Shown here piece by piece: positions 61,759 through 64,000 of a DNA stretch of 64,000 bases. Source of the stretch: Liolophura sinensis (Eukaryota > Mollusca > Polyplacophora > Chitonida > Chitonidae); NCBI RefSeq assembly GCF_032854445.1, contig NC_088295.1, positions 12,265,385 to 12,329,384 on the forward strand, given 5' to 3'. The notes beneath the pieces are model-generated. The model made no database searches. It had not been told where the DNA came from and was given only the letters and a program-made list of their open reading frames with translations. Within the stretch, counting starts at the first letter, position 1. Every line of letters begins with the position of its first letter. The position numbers were made by a program, and so were the translations under genes.

Positions 61759-63590
61759 GGTGTTTTAGATTATTTGATAACTTGGTCTGGTGATTATCGT
61801 CCTGGATTACTCCTTCAAGCTTACGAGTGATATGCGAGTGTTGGATTTGAACTACAGTATTTGTAACCTTATAATGCATAGCACTGAACACATATTTAAG
61901 GCCATAAACGTATTTATTCAGATCATTTCCTGTGGGATCAGGCATCTTATTGTTAATACTTTAATTGATTATTGTTTTAAAGTACACTTTCAAATTTCGG
62001 GATCTTTATGGATGTTCTTTAAAACATTTCCCTTCATTCCACTGAAATTTCATAGACGTTTTAAGCGCGCATGGAAATAGAAATGTTTCGAATTTGGACA
62101 ACAGAATGGCCAAGGTTTACAGCATAAACCAGTGAATAATATACTTTCTACACTGCGATCTTCAGACCCATAATCAACAGTCTGGCTAAGTTATATAACT
62201 AACGGTACTACGGTGCGTTCATATGAATGGAATGATGATTAAACTGGGTGTGATAGACATATCAGTGGATCTACAATAAAAGGTGTGTACAGTAACATAT
62301 TGATATCAAACACAGAGGTAAACATATTAACAGGTGATCCTGGGTTACACACATATATTCAGTGTTGTGATATCTGACGATTGGTGCTGACAATTAGTTC
62401 TCAGCTTAAGTGATAAATGAGGTCCACATCGCACTTAGTTACATGAAGCTTGAACAATAGGATACTATATGGGATGGCACCGAAGAAAGACTATGTTGTC
62501 TCGGTGTATAAATCATGCAAAGTTTATGCCATATGCTTCACTCGTCTGTCTTACCTCAAACAATTCTCTCATTATTCTCTCGTCCTGACAGAAACCCATA
62601 AATTTCTTTGATTTATGAAAGTTTCTGGGTTAAGTATATATTTGACGCCCCATACGGGACATTTACCATGTCTGTGTTAATTATACACTGGCCTTTCCCG
62701 CTAACCCCGTGTGTCTTCTCACTACGAATCCATGATTAATGGCGTTAAACCCACACCGCCTTTCAACAGTGCCAAGTAAATGGGTATTCGATGACGACTT
62801 TTCCATGCAAGGCTTGTGGAAAGATCGGTTTTAGTGTGCGGTTAAAATGCAATCACTGAGCTCAGTACTAATCTGGAGAGAAAATCAAAGATATGTCAAT
62901 CAAAAGCGGGTTTTTAGCGAATGTCAGTGGCCATTTGTAAACAACATGGATGCCAAATGACCTACGCCCCACTAATTTCGTGACGTAAATATAACGTCAT
63001 CGTATTTGATTCAGTCGGTGGTATGATTAATATCCTAAGGCTGGATACAAAAGAGGATGGTTGTAAACAATTAAGGGTTTCGTGAAAGTAGTCAAGGTAA
63101 TACAAATCATATTAAGTTCCATTAATTAAGAATTTGTAAATATTCTTCTTACTAATTCGTTCACATTGGAAGACATACATAAAATCCTATAGGCTGCTTA
63201 AGTGACCTGTGTGTCGATTTTCAACGCAAACGCTTTCCATCCAGTTTTGGGACTCTATAACTTTCCTTTATGTTAGTAAAATCATTTTTGGATTTTGCTG
63301 ATTCATTTACCTTTCGTATAGCTGACTTAAATGCTTAAATTATTTTTTTCCTATGTGACAAACGAACACATGACTCCACACTAATGTATTTCAACTGCAA
63401 TTCCTGCAGGGAAATCGAGATTGGTTTGTGTATACTGATTTTCAAAAACGGACACACATATTATTTCAAGTTCACCCAGGAACTGCCTTGAACTATTCGC
63501 TATATTCCATTCCAATCCGTCCCTTTGACGTCGTTGTATAGTCCCAGTAGCTGGCATTGTGTATGTGTATGATTAGTATCCTGTGATCGT
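61759..63590. other. Unique intergenic sequence
   Basis: AT-rich. TGACGT and ACGTCA face each other at 62982-63000, a CRE/ATF-type inverted pair. No gene recognised. Confidence 0.4.
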
Positions 63591-64000
63591 AGTTTGGCCT
63601 CAGTCAGCACCCAGCCCTCCTGACACGCCTCTCTGGGATGAGTACAACAGGAGATGAGGAACTACAAATGGCTGTTGGGATGAAGCCGTGTTGTTAACTC
63701 GCTTCTTTGATTACCTTGTCGACATCGCCAGGAATCCCCTTCTTTGATCTTACCAACAGCCCCGCCGGCCATCACTTTGGTTCTCGCACAGCAAGGGGAA
63801 ATGCCTCTACAATCTGTATCCCTTCTTTTTTTATCCGTCGGCAAAAACGTCATTTGACGAATGTTTCTCATCGAGATTGTCTATGGAAGCCGAAAGCGAC
63901 CACTCACGCTACAGCACGTTTGCCTCGGGCCGCTTGTGCAGTTTCAAACAAGATGGCAAAAGATTTGGATTACACGTGGCCTCAGGGGTGTAGAGAGAGA
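63591..64000. other. Candidate regulatory island with paired TCF/LEF-type sites
   Basis: Complex sequence up to the window edge. CTTTGAT occurs at 63705-63711 and 63742-63748, 37 bp apart in the same orientation, matching the TCF/LEF core. No coding frame of note. Confidence 0.3.

Noticed and set aside
1-64000. tRNA, rRNA, spliceosomal RNA or histone genes
   Set aside because: No matching promoter boxes with foldable bodies or conserved sequence blocks were seen by eye; a covariance-model scan would be decisive.

Overview
This window looks like animal nuclear DNA from a gene-poor stretch. No protein gene, rRNA or tRNA can be called with confidence. The longest open frames (up to 194 codons) lie inside tandem repeats and are explained by repeat units whose length is a multiple of three. 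The best clue to the organism is a short retroposon whose 3' end (platform with GCCGCCGTCG, TATTCTTGAGTACGGCGTAAAA, tail of AAAT units) occurs at about 1.7, 2.4, 22.0, 31.4, 34.6 and, decayed, 47.5 kb. From memory this tail is common in mollusc genomes (bivalves and gastropods), so a mollusc or related lophotrochozoan is likely. That assignment rests on recall, not on a search.

Layout. From about 5.4 to 36.2 kb the window is crowded with unrelated minisatellites: a ~27/74 bp family (5.4-6.2 kb), a 47 bp duplication (8.6 kb), a CA-rich ~26 bp array (9.5-9.9 kb), a 24 bp array (13.0-14.1 kb), a decayed ~37 bp family (16.1-17.0 kb), a 69 bp duplication (17.1 kb), (TA)34 (18.9 kb), a ~71 bp array (21.1-22.3 kb), a 71/84 bp higher-order array (25.4-26.2 kb), a 21 bp array (26.3-26.8 kb), a 51 bp array (27.7-28.1 kb), a 38 bp array (30.3-30.5 kb), a ~38 bp array split by a retroposon (31.1-31.8 kb), a 43 bp array (34.8-35.6 kb) and a 46/47 bp array (35.6-36.2 kb). 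From 36.2 to 64 kb tandem repeats almost vanish; the exceptions are a decayed ~100 bp array at 45.6-46.1 kb and (CA)n at 59.3 kb.

Mobile DNA. Four retroposon insertions have visible target-site duplications, and three of them are only about 43-61 bp long. Two copies of one ~207 bp miniature inverted-repeat element lie at 44.2 and 61.6 kb in opposite orientation. A second, 133 bp inverted-repeat element with related ends lies at 32.9 kb.

Between the repeats, several blocks (about 14.1-15.5, 20.0-21.1, 22.3-24.6, 28.1-29.2, 36.9-38.2, 41.3-43.7, 48.1-49.1, 51.2-52.1, 54.7-56.2, 57.1-58.0, 60.6-61.3 and 63.6-64.0 kb) are complex, more even in base composition and contain homeodomain, Sox-like or TCF-like sites. 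They look like the regulatory islands found in gene deserts around developmental genes. This is inference: conservation cannot be tested here. No operon-like or multi-gene system is present.
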